NCBI RefSeq assembly: GCF_001447155.2
Contig: NZ_CP014754.1
Location: forward strand, 3,844,001 to 3,908,000
Length of the DNA: 64,000 nt
From: Marinobacter sp. LQ44
GTDB taxonomy: Bacteria; Pseudomonadota; Gammaproteobacteria; Pseudomonadales; Oleiphilaceae
Direction of reading: 5' to 3'
The notes under the pieces are model-generated. The model had not been told where the DNA came from, ran no database searches, and saw only the letters and a list, made by a program, of their open reading frames with translations. Within the stretch, counting starts at the first letter, position 1. Every line of letters starts with the position of its first letter. Of the stretch, positions 17,954 through 26,040 are shown one piece after another. A program made the position numbers and the translations under genes.

Positions 17954-19582
17954 ATGACTTCGATCTTCGACCAGGGCCTTGCGCCCCGGGATGCCAACTA
18001 CGCCGTTCAGTCCCCCATTGATTTTATCGAGCGCACCGCCAGTGTGTACCCGGATTATCCGGCCATCATCCATGGTGCCATCCGTCGTAACTGGGCCGAA
18101 ACCTATGACCGTTGCCTGCGCCTGGCCTCTGCCCTGAAAGGCCGGGGTATCGGCCGGGGCGATACCGCGGCGGTGATGCTGCCTAACATTCCGGCCATGG
18201 TGGAATGCCACTTTGGTGTGCCCATGATCGGCGCAGTACTGAACACCCTGAACGTGCGCCTGGATGCCGAGGCCATTGCCTTCATGCTGGAGCATGGTGA
18301 GGCGAAAGTTGTCATTGCCGACCGCGAATTCGGCCAGGTAGTTAAGGATGCGATTCGTCACCTTGAGCACAAGCCCCTGGTAATTGATGTGGACGATCCT
18401 GAGTACGGTGAGGGCGTTCAGGTCAGTGATCTCGACTACGAAGCCTTCCTGCAGGAGGGTGACCCAGAGTTTCAGTGGAGTTTCCCGGCCGATGAGTGGG
18501 ATGCCATTTCCTTGAACTACACCTCCGGCACCACGGGTAACCCCAAAGGCGTGGTCTACCACCACCGTGGCGCCTACATCAATGCTTTGGGTAATCAGAC
18601 CGTCTGGTCCATGGGCATGCATCCGGTGTACCTGTGGACCCTGCCGATGTTCCACTGCAATGGCTGGTGTTTCCCCTGGACCATTACCGCCATGGCCGGC
18701 ACCCACGTGTGCCTGCGCCGGGTAGACCCTGAGAAGATCCTGCAGCTGATCCGTGACCACCAGGTTACCCACATGTGTGGCGCCCCGATTGTTCTGAACG
18801 CGCTCCTGAATGCCTCGCCAGAAGCCAAGGCGGGTATTGATCACGAAGTGAAATCCATGACCGCCGGCGCGGCGCCCCCCGCCCAGGTGATCGGCTCTAT
18901 TGAGGAAATGGGCATCAAGGTGACTCACGTTTACGGCCTGACTGAGGTGTATGGTCCGGTCACCGTCTGTGCCTGGAAGTCGGAATGGGATGAACTGCCG
19001 TTACGTGAGCGGGCCCAGATCAAGGCGCGCCAAGGCGTTCGTTATCACACCCTGGGCGGTACCATGGTGGCTGACCCCAACACCATGCAGCCGGTCCCGA
19101 AAGACGGCAAGACCATTGGCGAGATCTTCCTGCGCGGTAATACCGTGATGAAAGGTTACCTGAAGAACCCCAGTGCCACGGAAGAAGCCTTCCGGGGTGG
19201 TTGGTTCCACACCGGTGACCTGGCCGTGTGGCACGAAGACGGCTACATGGAAATCAAGGACCGCCTCAAGGACATCATCATCTCCGGTGGTGAGAACATC
19301 TCCACCATCGAGGTGGAAGACACCCTTTACCGCCACCCGGCGGTGATGGAAGCGGCGGTGGTTGCCCGGCCGGATGAGAAATGGGGTGAAACGCCCTGTG
19401 CCTTCATCACCCTAAAGCCAGAGGCAGGGGATGTGTCTGAAGAAGACATCATCAATTTCTGCCGCGAGCACCTGGCCCGGTTCAAGGTGCCCAAAACCGT
19501 GGTCTTCTCGGAGCTGCCGAAAACATCCACCGGCAAGATCCAGAAGTTCGTGCTGCGGGACCAGGCCAAAGATCTGAACTAA
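17954..19582 (+). CDS. AMP-forming acyl-CoA synthetase
   Basis: Activates a carboxylic acid to its CoA thioester through an acyl-adenylate. Family motifs in order: ATP-binding YTSGTTGNPKGVVYHHRG (about residue 190), PMFHCNGWCFPWT, YGLTEVYGPVTVC (about 325), GWFHTGDLAVWHEDGYMEIKDRLKDIIISGGENIS (about 415-450), and the catalytic lysine in PKTSTGKIQKFVLR near the C-terminus. At 542 residues it belongs to the medium/long-chain group (AlkK- or DmdB-like); the exact chain length cannot be read. It is divergent from the FixJ/PAS two-component pair. The 149-base AT-rich gap between them is the likely regulated promoter region. The putative transporter gene follows 95 bases downstream. Confidence 0.9.
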   Translation: MTSIFDQGLAPRDANYAVQSPIDFIERTASVYPDYPAIIHGAIRRNWAETYDRCLRLASALKGRGIGRGDTAAVMLPNIPAMVECHFGVPMIGAVLNTLNVRLDAEAIAFMLEHGEAKVVIADREFGQVVKDAIRHLEHKPLVIDVDDPEYGEGVQVSDLDYEAFLQEGDPEFQWSFPADEWDAISLNYTSGTTGNPKGVVYHHRGAYINALGNQTVWSMGMHPVYLWTLPMFHCNGWCFPWTITAMAGTHVCLRRVDPEKILQLIRDHQVTHMCGAPIVLNALLNASPEAKAGIDHEVKSMTAGAAPPAQVIGSIEEMGIKVTHVYGLTEVYGPVTVCAWKSEWDELPLRERAQIKARQGVRYHTLGGTMVADPNTMQPVPKDGKTIGEIFLRGNTVMKGYLKNPSATEEAFRGGWFHTGDLAVWHEDGYMEIKDRLKDIIISGGENISTIEVEDTLYRHPAVMEAAVVARPDEKWGETPCAFITLKPEAGDVSEEDIINFCREHLARFKVPKTVVFSELPKTSTGKIQKFVLRDQAKDLN

Positions 19583-19677
19583 TCCCCCTGAACGGCGGCA
19601 TCTTTCGGTGCCGCCACACCTCGTCACAAAAACAACATTGACTGGCACCCGTCACCGGTGTGCCCGGAGGTAATGCA

Positions 19678-21048
19678 ATGCAAATGTTCCACAGAAAAAA
19701 CGGTGAAGAACAGCCGTTCTGGCCCGCGGGCCCTTTCAAAATCCGTCTGCCGTTCGTCCACTATCGTTGGGAGTTCGCGGAGATGGTCCAGGCCCTGATC
19801 ATGTTTGTGGTCAGTCTGGCGATGATTCCCCTGCTTGAAACCTATCTCGGCGTACCCTACGAGGTGGCCCTGGCTTATGTCGTGATCTGCGGTATCGGTT
19901 TTATGCTGCCGGCGCTGCTGGGCGTGCCACTGGTTCCCGGCTGGATAACCCCGGGTATTCCTGTGGTGCTGCTGTTCCTCTCGGACTACGAGCCTGGCCC
20001 CGAGGCCATTCAGGCGCTGTTCGCCTTGCAGTTCCTGGTGTTCCTGATCTTCCTGATTCTGGGTGTTACCCGCCTGGGTAGTAAACTGGTCGAGTGGATT
20101 CCGCGCTCCATGAAAGGCGGTATCATTATCGGTGCGGGTATTGCGGCCCTGATGGGCGAAATCGAAGCTGGCGGCCGTCTGGCCAACACGCCAATCTCCC
20201 TGATTGTCGGCGGCCTGGTGTGTCTCTACCTGATGTTCTCGGTGTCCTTCAAGGGCTTCGTCGACAAGAGCAATATTGCCCGCAAGATTGCCAACTACGG
20301 CATGGTACCGGGCATGGTAGTGGCGATCCTGGTTGGTTTTGCCACTGGCGAATACGCAGTACCGGATGTGCAGTGGGGCATCACCAAGCCGGCCTTTGAC
20401 CAGCTGTGGAACTACCTGCCGTTTACCGTAGGCTTCCCGGATCTGAATATCTTCCTGTATGCGATTCCAACCGCAGTCATCGCTTACGTGATCGCCTTCG
20501 GCGATATCGTGGTGGGTCAGTCTCTGATGAATCGTGTCGACCACCTGCGCAAAGACGAAGACATCGACAACAGCATTGATCGCGTTCACCTGGTAACCGC
20601 TATCCGTAACGGTGGCCACGCGTTCTTCGCACCATACCCCGGCCTTGCCGGTCCAATCTGGACAGCGGTCACCGCCACCATGGCCGAACGCTACAAGTAT
20701 GGCCGCAATGCGATGGACTCCATCTACAGCGGTGGTGGGACGTTCTGGATCACAGGCTTTATCGCCCTGTTTGTGCTGCCGCTGGTGAGCTTCTTCCAGC
20801 CGGTACTGCCGATTGCCCTGTCGCTGACGCTGCTGCTGACCGGTTACATCTGTTTGATGGTGGGCCTGGAGCAACTGGAGAACAACACCGAGCGAGGCAT
20901 TGCCGGCACCATGGGTGTGGTCCTTGCGGTGTATGGTGCAGGCTGGGGCCTGGCCACAGGCGCCATTCTCTACTATTTGATTGAGCGTACGCACCTGCTG
21001 AAGTTTACTTCCGACCCGGAAGCCCCGGGCGCCGAGAAGAGCGAGTAA
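19678..21048 (+). CDS. SLC23/NCS2-like membrane transporter
   Basis: Polytopic membrane protein with about 12 hydrophobic segments (for example MVQALIMFVVSLAMIPLL, VALAYVVICGIGFMLPALL, GGIIIGAGIAALMGEI, AIPTAVIAYVIAFGDIVVG and FWITGFIALFVLPLVSFF). The organisation and the glycine-rich central helix resemble the xanthine/uracil permease (SLC23) superfamily, but the substrate is not evident and the assignment is moderate. ATG 19678 is chosen because GGAGG (19666-19670) lies 7 bases before it; a GTG at 19660 would lie upstream of that ribosome site. About 456 residues. It follows the acyl-CoA synthetase and is closed by a strong terminator, so the two probably share a transcript and may share a substrate pathway. 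Confidence 0.7.
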   Translation: MQMFHRKNGEEQPFWPAGPFKIRLPFVHYRWEFAEMVQALIMFVVSLAMIPLLETYLGVPYEVALAYVVICGIGFMLPALLGVPLVPGWITPGIPVVLLFLSDYEPGPEAIQALFALQFLVFLIFLILGVTRLGSKLVEWIPRSMKGGIIIGAGIAALMGEIEAGGRLANTPISLIVGGLVCLYLMFSVSFKGFVDKSNIARKIANYGMVPGMVVAILVGFATGEYAVPDVQWGITKPAFDQLWNYLPFTVGFPDLNIFLYAIPTAVIAYVIAFGDIVVGQSLMNRVDHLRKDEDIDNSIDRVHLVTAIRNGGHAFFAPYPGLAGPIWTAVTATMAERYKYGRNAMDSIYSGGGTFWITGFIALFVLPLVSFFQPVLPIALSLTLLLTGYICLMVGLEQLENNTERGIAGTMGVVLAVYGAGWGLATGAILYYLIERTHLLKFTSDPEAPGAEKSE

Positions 21049-21102
21049 CACTGAACCCGGTGCCGTTATGAAGATGGCGGCACCAACCCACTGTGTGTCC
21101 TT

Positions 21103-21128
21103 GGGAGGCTTGATGCCTCCCTTTTTTT
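21103..21128 (+). terminator. Intrinsic terminator after the transporter gene
   Basis: Stem GGGAGGC (21103-21109) and GCCTCCC (21115-21121) with a 5-base loop, followed by seven T (21122-21128). A second, weaker hairpin (GGTGCCG with CGGCACC, 21059-21084) precedes it. Confidence 0.85.
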
Positions 21129-21142
21129 GTTTCCAGGTTGCT

Positions 21143-22126
21143 CTACTGCAGTGATTCGCGAAGGTCAGTCGCTGCCCGTATCAGCAGGGCTTCCTCGGCA
21201 CTGAGAGGCTGCCTGTCGCCGATTTTTCTGAGGAGTGTCAGAGCGGGCTTCTTGCCGTCGCCGCCATTCATTTTCAAGCGGGCTCTGGCGTATTCGTAAT
21301 AGACACCGGGATATTCCGGCGACAGTTGCTGCGCCTGTTCGAACAGCTTTTCTACTGAGGACGCCTTTGCGCCGTATGTCAGCCGCGCGATGAAGCCGCC
21401 GGCTTTTTCTATGATGCCGGCCTGAACGCCGGCAAGCAGGATGATGGCGTATATGTTGTCGGGGTTTTCCTTGAGCAGCGCGTCCAGCGTGTCTTGTATT
21501 TCAGAGGTGTAGCCGGTTGCCATCGCCTCGGTGGCAGAAAGATCTTCGAGAATCCGCGCCTTGCCATAGGCATTGCCAAACCGGATCATCGGGTGATCCG
21601 GCGCCATGGGCATGATTTCGCGAGTGAGGTGAATGACCTCCTCCAGAAGCGCACGCGTTACATCCTGATCGGTTTCAATCAGTGTGGCATGTAGAGCCTG
21701 GGCATATAGGCCGGGGAAATAACCGGCCGGTCCCAGGGCCAGTCCGAGGTTCCGCGCTTCTTCAAAACGGCCGTTGAACAGCAGGCTCCAGGCCCTGCGC
21801 AGCTCGGCGGCGTAAGATTCATAATGCGCGTCCAGGTCACCTTCGGAGAGATACGCAAGTTCGGGGTGTTCAGTGGCGATGGATTGCAGGTGATTCTGAG
21901 TGTACGCGGACATTTCCGGCCAGCGCAGAGCGTCTTCTTTCAGGCTCTGTGCCGTTGGCAAGGGGCCTCGAAATCCACCGGTCAGCGCCTGCCAGTGTTC
22001 ACCCAGATTGTCTTCCGAGTAACTGAACGACGCCATGGTGGCGGGATAACCGCTCCAGTTCTGAGCGGACATTGCGGGGGCACTGATCAACAGGCCGACT
22101 ACCACTATAAAAATGCGATTGAGCAT
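21143..22126 (-). CDS. Periplasmic TPR-like hypothetical protein
   Basis: The N-terminus MLNRIFIVVVGLLISAPAMSAQN is a signal peptide with cleavage likely after AMSA. The mature part (about 300 residues) is almost entirely helical, with paired-helix repeats such as AWSLLFNGRFEEARNLGLALGP, TLDALLKENPDNIYAIILLAGVQAG and SVEKLFEQAQQLSPEYPGVYYEYARARLKM, like tetratricopeptide repeats. It may bind a partner protein in the periplasm; no enzymatic motif is seen. ATG 22126 is preferred over 22159 because AAGGAGGAG lies 8 bases before it. It is divergent from the PF10118-like gene at 22397 and stands alone. Not otherwise recognised. Confidence 0.65.
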   Translation of the reverse strand: MLNRIFIVVVGLLISAPAMSAQNWSGYPATMASFSYSEDNLGEHWQALTGGFRGPLPTAQSLKEDALRWPEMSAYTQNHLQSIATEHPELAYLSEGDLDAHYESYAAELRRAWSLLFNGRFEEARNLGLALGPAGYFPGLYAQALHATLIETDQDVTRALLEEVIHLTREIMPMAPDHPMIRFGNAYGKARILEDLSATEAMATGYTSEIQDTLDALLKENPDNIYAIILLAGVQAGIIEKAGGFIARLTYGAKASSVEKLFEQAQQLSPEYPGVYYEYARARLKMNGGDGKKPALTLLRKIGDRQPLSAEEALLIRAATDLRESLQ

Positions 22127-22216
22127 GGTGATGGCTCCTCCTTTACCGAATAAGAGCATGGCACCCCCCGGGCATTCATTGGCTTTGATTTTTTGAACAG
22201 TGAAAGAGAAGTCAAT

Positions 22217-22356
22217 ACTCGACGTAGTTGAAAGCCAGGTGATGACAGTTTGTCATTTTGTGACAGTATGTTGATATTTGATCAGAAACCTATTTCCGCC
22301 GGCCTGAATCGAGAGTTACACTCGATCGACTGGTGAATAACTATCCAACGTCGAGT
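22217..22356. promoter_or_regulatory. Cluster of inverted repeats in a divergent promoter region
   Basis: ACTCGACGT (22217-22225) recurs as its exact inverse ACGTCGAGT (22348-22356). Between them ATCGAG/CTCGAT arms flank a 7-base spacer (22308-22326), and TGACA-N3-TGTCA-N5-TGACA occupies 22243-22265. The cluster lies between the TPR-like gene and the PF10118-like gene and looks like binding sites for one or two regulators. Confidence 0.35.
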
Positions 22357-22396
22357 GTTCTAAGAACAAACAACAAGCCGACAACAGGAGGTCGCA

Positions 22397-23215
22397 ATGA
22401 GCATCAGTTCCACACCGGACGGCGTCGCCGTCAAACCCAGGCATCTGCGTTTTGATGTAAGGGATGAGTTGAAAACCCTTTGGCACGGCAACGATGCCTT
22501 CCGCACCGCATTCTTCAATGCCTTGTCGCTGCAGTTTCCCGACGGAGAGCAGCAATTCATTAACGCCGTTCGCCTGTACCGGGACCAGATTACCGACCCT
22601 AAGCTCAAGGAAGAGATCAAAGGCTTTATCGGCCAGGAAGCCCTGCACAGCCGAGAGCACAAAGATTACAACGAAGCCCTGAAAGCCCGTGGCTATGATA
22701 TCGATGCCCTCGACGCGCGCTTCCGCAAGCACATGGACTGGGTAGGGCGGTTGCCGCCCAGCCGCCAACTGGCGGGCACCTGTGGTGCAGAGCACTACAC
22801 CGCCGTGCTGGCCAACGCCATTCTCAGTCACCCCGAGTGGATGGAGGGCGCTACGCCGACAATGCAGAGGTTATGGCGCTGGCATGCCATCGAGGAAACC
22901 GAGCACAAGTCGGTGGCGTTCGACGTATACCGGGCCTGCGTTGGCAATGAGCGGTTGCGCCGGATTGTCTTTCTGTTTGTCACCTGGAATTTCTTCAAGT
23001 ACACCTTCATCAACACCTGCAGCCTGCTGAAGACGGATGGCAAGCTCTGGAGTCTGAAAACCTGGTTAGGCGGGCTGAATTTTCTCTGGGGGAAGCCCGG
23101 CGTTCTGCGCAAGTGCCTGCCGGAATTCCTGGCCTACTTCCGGAAAGGTTTCCACCCATGGCAGCAAGACAACCGGCGGCTCCTGGAACATAACCTGAAA
23201 GAACTGGAGGTTTGA
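22397..23215 (+). CDS. PF10118-type metal-dependent hydrolase (diiron-like)
   Basis: 272 residues with two carboxylate/histidine helix motifs typical of ferritin-like diiron proteins of the PF10118 family: FIGQEALHSREHKDYN (about residues 76-92) and WRWHAIEETEHKSVAFDVY (about 157-175), plus RHLRFD near the N-terminus. The family is annotated as metal-dependent hydrolase, but biochemical evidence is thin and an oxygen-activating diiron role is equally possible. A perfect AGGAGG site lies 7 bases before the ATG. No operon partner is obvious, since the DegV gene follows after 117 bases. Members are common in hydrocarbon- and lipid-using gammaproteobacteria. Confidence 0.78.
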   Translation: MSISSTPDGVAVKPRHLRFDVRDELKTLWHGNDAFRTAFFNALSLQFPDGEQQFINAVRLYRDQITDPKLKEEIKGFIGQEALHSREHKDYNEALKARGYDIDALDARFRKHMDWVGRLPPSRQLAGTCGAEHYTAVLANAILSHPEWMEGATPTMQRLWRWHAIEETEHKSVAFDVYRACVGNERLRRIVFLFVTWNFFKYTFINTCSLLKTDGKLWSLKTWLGGLNFLWGKPGVLRKCLPEFLAYFRKGFHPWQQDNRRLLEHNLKELEV

Positions 23216-23332
23216 CAGCCTGAGGTGGTGCTGAAATTTTCACCAATCTGTGCAAGACTGTAGCGCGACAAAAATAATGACAATAAAGGGCATGCCCATG
23301 TGAGGTGTTGCCCGCACCCGGAGACACGCAGC

Positions 23333-24283
23333 ATGCGAGTAGGCCTGATTGTAGATTCCGCCTGTGACCTGCCCTATGACTTTGCCCGCAAGCACGACCT
23401 GTTCGTTCTGCCGGTAACCGCTATTATCGACGGCCAGACCTATACCGATAAACATTGCCCGGTTCGTACCCAGGAGTTTTATCAAAGCGGCTTGCTGGAC
23501 AAGGGTCATGAGGCCGAAACCGAAGCCTACACCGCTGAACAGATCCATGACCTGTTCATGGAAAAGATCGTGACCGAGTTCGATGTGGCCATCTGCGAAA
23601 CCGTCACCAGGAGCCGCAGCCTGATTTTCCAGAATGCCACTGAAGCCATGAACTCCGTTATGGCTCACTACGAGGAGGCCCGTAAAGCCGCTGGCCGGGA
23701 CGGCAAGTTCTCCATGCGGGTGATCGACAGTAAACAGATCTTCGCCGGGCAGGGTTTGCTGGCAGCCCATACACTCAAACTGATAGAGCAAAAGCTTTCC
23801 AAGAATGCCCTTCGGCATGAGGTCGAGACGTTTACCGACAAGATCTACACCTGTGTGATTCCCCGGGACCTGCATTACATTCGCGAGCGTGCCCGGCGCC
23901 GTGGTGACAAAAGCGTCTCTGCGTTTGCCGCCTTCCTGGGCAGGGCCTTGAACATTGTCCCGGTGATTTTTGGCCAGGGCGCTGAGGGCAAACCCGTGGT
24001 CAAAACCCGCAACTTTGATATGGCAGTCGAAAAAGTGATGAATTACGCGGTCGCCCGGGTAGAAGCCGGTTTATTGACGCCATACGTCAGCTTGTCCTGC
24101 GGCCTGACCTGGACGGAGATCGAAGATCTGCCAGGCCTGAACCGCTTGCGCGATGCCTGTGAAAGCAATGGGGTAGAGCTGTTGCTGTCACAAATGGGTA
24201 TTACCAGTGCCATATACGTGGGCCCGGGCAGTATCTGTCTTGCCCTGGCCGCCGAGCCCCACACCTTCAACGATTTCCAGTAG
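23333..24283 (+). CDS. DegV family fatty-acid-binding protein
   Basis: DegV/FakB-type proteins bind a single fatty acid; in Firmicutes they present it to the kinase FakA. The N-terminus MRVGLIVDSACDLPYDFARKHDLFVLPVTAIIDGQTYTD is the family signature, and the FSMRVIDSKQIFAGQGLLAAHTL and TCVIPRDLHYIRERARRRGDKS segments match the second half. ATG 23333 is chosen because the 11 codons before it are not family-like and CCGGAG precedes it. Length 316, slightly longer than typical (about 280-290). No FakA-like kinase is in the window, so the role in this organism is uncertain. Confidence 0.85.
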   Translation: MRVGLIVDSACDLPYDFARKHDLFVLPVTAIIDGQTYTDKHCPVRTQEFYQSGLLDKGHEAETEAYTAEQIHDLFMEKIVTEFDVAICETVTRSRSLIFQNATEAMNSVMAHYEEARKAAGRDGKFSMRVIDSKQIFAGQGLLAAHTLKLIEQKLSKNALRHEVETFTDKIYTCVIPRDLHYIRERARRRGDKSVSAFAAFLGRALNIVPVIFGQGAEGKPVVKTRNFDMAVEKVMNYAVARVEAGLLTPYVSLSCGLTWTEIEDLPGLNRLRDACESNGVELLLSQMGITSAIYVGPGSICLALAAEPHTFNDFQ

Positions 24284-24415
24284 CCTCCAGGCCTGTCGGC
24301 CCAGACTGGCCCTGCATTGCCCCAACCGGGGTAATTCCGGCGAACCCGCGCCAGGCCACTTCGTGTTAGCCTCGTCGGCAACGTTCAGGACCCTAGCCAA
24401 AAGGATGCCCGGTTT

Positions 24416-25441
24416 ATGTCAAAGACAAGCCCAAGCCTTGCCGATACTTTGTTGGAAGCACACGTCAAACACGAGATGTCTGCTCTCAAAGGGGCAAAAC
24501 TGAAAAAGTTCATCGATAACGAGGTAGACGAGCTGCTCGATCACGCGGGCAGTGTCACCCTGAACCGACTGGTAAGTGCGGACCAGGTGATGGGCGTGAT
24601 CCAGCGTATTGTGGTGGATATGGAGCTGGACGCCGGTATTCCGGAGCTGGCCGCGGAAATGGCGACCGAGGTCATGAATGCCTCGGTCCAGTCTGACACC
24701 ACCCTGGGCGATATCCTGTCTCGTGAACAGGCCAGCGGGTTCATCGAAGAAGCCCTGGAGCTACGTCACCAACGGGAGCGCATTATTGCCGAAATCATGG
24801 CGCACCCGGTCTACCAGGAGCTGGTGTCCAACCTGGTCTACCACGGTCTGGTCAATTACCTCTATGAAGACAACCTGATTACCCGGTCTGTGCCTGGTGT
24901 TGGCTCCATGATGAAGTTCGGCAAGAAAATGGCCAATAGGGCGGTGCCCGGGCTGGACGAAACGTTTGAGCGGCGCATCAAGGCCTGGTTGGCAGACAGT
25001 TTGCCGGGGCTGATTTTCCGCAGTGAGCAATTCCTGCACAAGGCGCTGTCTGATGATGAGCTGAGAGATACCGTGATGGCTGCCTGGGTATCCCTGGAAG
25101 GTCGAACCATTGCTGAGCTCAAAGAAGGGCTGGGTGATGTGGAGTTGCAGGAGTTTGTGGTGATGGGGTACGAGTTTTGGCTGAATTTCCGGAAAACCGG
25201 CTACTTTGAAGGCTGCGCCAGGGCGGTGGTGGAGCATCTTTTTGCCAAGTATGGCGATCGCCCGGTCATGGACCTGTTGCAGGATGTCGGGGTGACGCGA
25301 GAGGTTATCGTGACTGAAGTTGAATCCCTGGCGCTGCCCATTGTGGAGGTGTTGGCCGAGGAGGGCTACCTCGAGGCACTGGTACGCCGGCGTTTGGGAG
25401 CATTCTATCGATCTGCAGCAGCCAAGAAATTGCTGGCTTAG
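24416..25441 (+). CDS. Conserved-looking helical hypothetical protein
   Basis: 341 residues, predicted almost fully alpha-helical and rich in Glu, Leu and Val, without a signal peptide, clear membrane segment, cysteine cluster or nucleotide-binding motif. Segments such as ELRHQRERIIAEIMAHPVYQELVSNLVYHGLVNYLYEDN, SVPGVGSMMKFGKKMANRAVPGLDETFERRIKAWLADSLPGLIFRSEQFLHKAL and LPIVEVLAEEGYLEALVRRRLGAFYRSAAAKK suggest amphipathic helices that could lie on a membrane. AAGGA lies about 10 bases before the ATG. It follows the DegV gene after 132 bases and ends at a bidirectional terminator shared with fdxA. I do not recognise the family. Confidence 0.6.
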   Translation: MSKTSPSLADTLLEAHVKHEMSALKGAKLKKFIDNEVDELLDHAGSVTLNRLVSADQVMGVIQRIVVDMELDAGIPELAAEMATEVMNASVQSDTTLGDILSREQASGFIEEALELRHQRERIIAEIMAHPVYQELVSNLVYHGLVNYLYEDNLITRSVPGVGSMMKFGKKMANRAVPGLDETFERRIKAWLADSLPGLIFRSEQFLHKALSDDELRDTVMAAWVSLEGRTIAELKEGLGDVELQEFVVMGYEFWLNFRKTGYFEGCARAVVEHLFAKYGDRPVMDLLQDVGVTREVIVTEVESLALPIVEVLAEEGYLEALVRRRLGAFYRSAAAKKLLA

Positions 25442-25492
25442 TCTGTGATGGCGGATTCATTGCCCTGAGCCCCGGTATTGCCAGGCTCAAAC

Positions 25493-25528
25493 AAAAAGGC
25501 CGGACGATGTTTGTCGTCCGGCCTTTTT
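25493..25528. terminator. Bidirectional terminator between convergent genes
   Basis: A perfect 15-bp stem (25493-25507 with 25514-25528) built on GGCCGGACGA, a 6-base loop, and A5/T5 tails on both sides. It serves the rightward 24416-25441 gene and the leftward fdxA gene. Confidence 0.9.
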
Positions 25529-25553
25529 GCTGCAGCGGTAACGCCTGAGGTTA

Positions 25554-25877
25554 TCAGCGCTCCAGGTACTGCAATTTGTTGGGTTTGCCGTCCCACTCTT
25601 CCGCGTCTGGCAGCGGGTCTTTCTTCTCGGTGATGTTCGGCCACTTGCCCGCCAGTTCGGCGTTGATCTCAACGAACGCTTCCTGACCAGCCGGCAGTTC
25701 GTCTTCCGAGAAAATGGCTTCGGCCGGGCACTCGGGCTCGCACAGGGCGCAGTCTATGCACTCGTCCGGGTCAATCACCAGAAAGTTGGGGCCTTCGTAG
25801 AAGCAGTCCACCGGGCAGACTTCCACGCAGTCGGTGTATTTGCACTTGATGCAGTTATCAGTAACGATAAACGCCAT
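25554..25877 (-). CDS. fdxA: Ferredoxin FdxA (7Fe-8S type)
   Basis: The 107-residue protein starts [29 protein letters not shown] and continues with [22 protein letters not shown], the two cysteine clusters of the [3Fe-4S][4Fe-4S] FdxA ferredoxins of pseudomonads, with the usual 50-residue C-terminal extension ([22 protein letters not shown]). It carries low-potential electrons in the cytoplasm. ATG 25877 is used; an upstream ATG would add 12 non-family residues. It lies downstream of mutS on the same strand after a 163-base gap that may hold its own promoter. The mutS-fdxA order is that of Pseudomonas, but rpoS, which follows there, is absent. Confidence 0.93.
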   Translation of the reverse strand: MAFIVTDNCIKCKYTDCVEVCPVDCFYEGPNFLVIDPDECIDCALCEPECPAEAIFSEDELPAGQEAFVEINAELAGKWPNITEKKDPLPDAEEWDGKPNKLQYLER

Positions 25878-26040
25878 AGTCAGATCCCTGGTTCGTAAAG
25901 TAATCGGTCTCATCAGGAGCCCTGATGTTCCGGCCCCATCTATAATTTTGTGCGCGATATTGTAGGGAGCACCCCCCGCAGCCGCAAGCGTTGGGCTGCT
26001 ATAACCTTATTACACAGATCAAGTTTGGCCCAGTTTCCTG

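Noticed and set aside
19594..19615. Hairpin GGCGGCA/TGCCGCC between the acyl-CoA synthetase and transporter genes as a terminator
   Set aside because: No T-run follows; at most it is an mRNA-stabilising or attenuating element.
19624..21051. Long minus-strand open frame (475 codons) opposite the SLC23-like transporter gene
   Set aside because: Translation is rich in His, Gln, Asp and Gly with no family pattern; it is the antisense shadow of a GC-rich membrane-protein gene.
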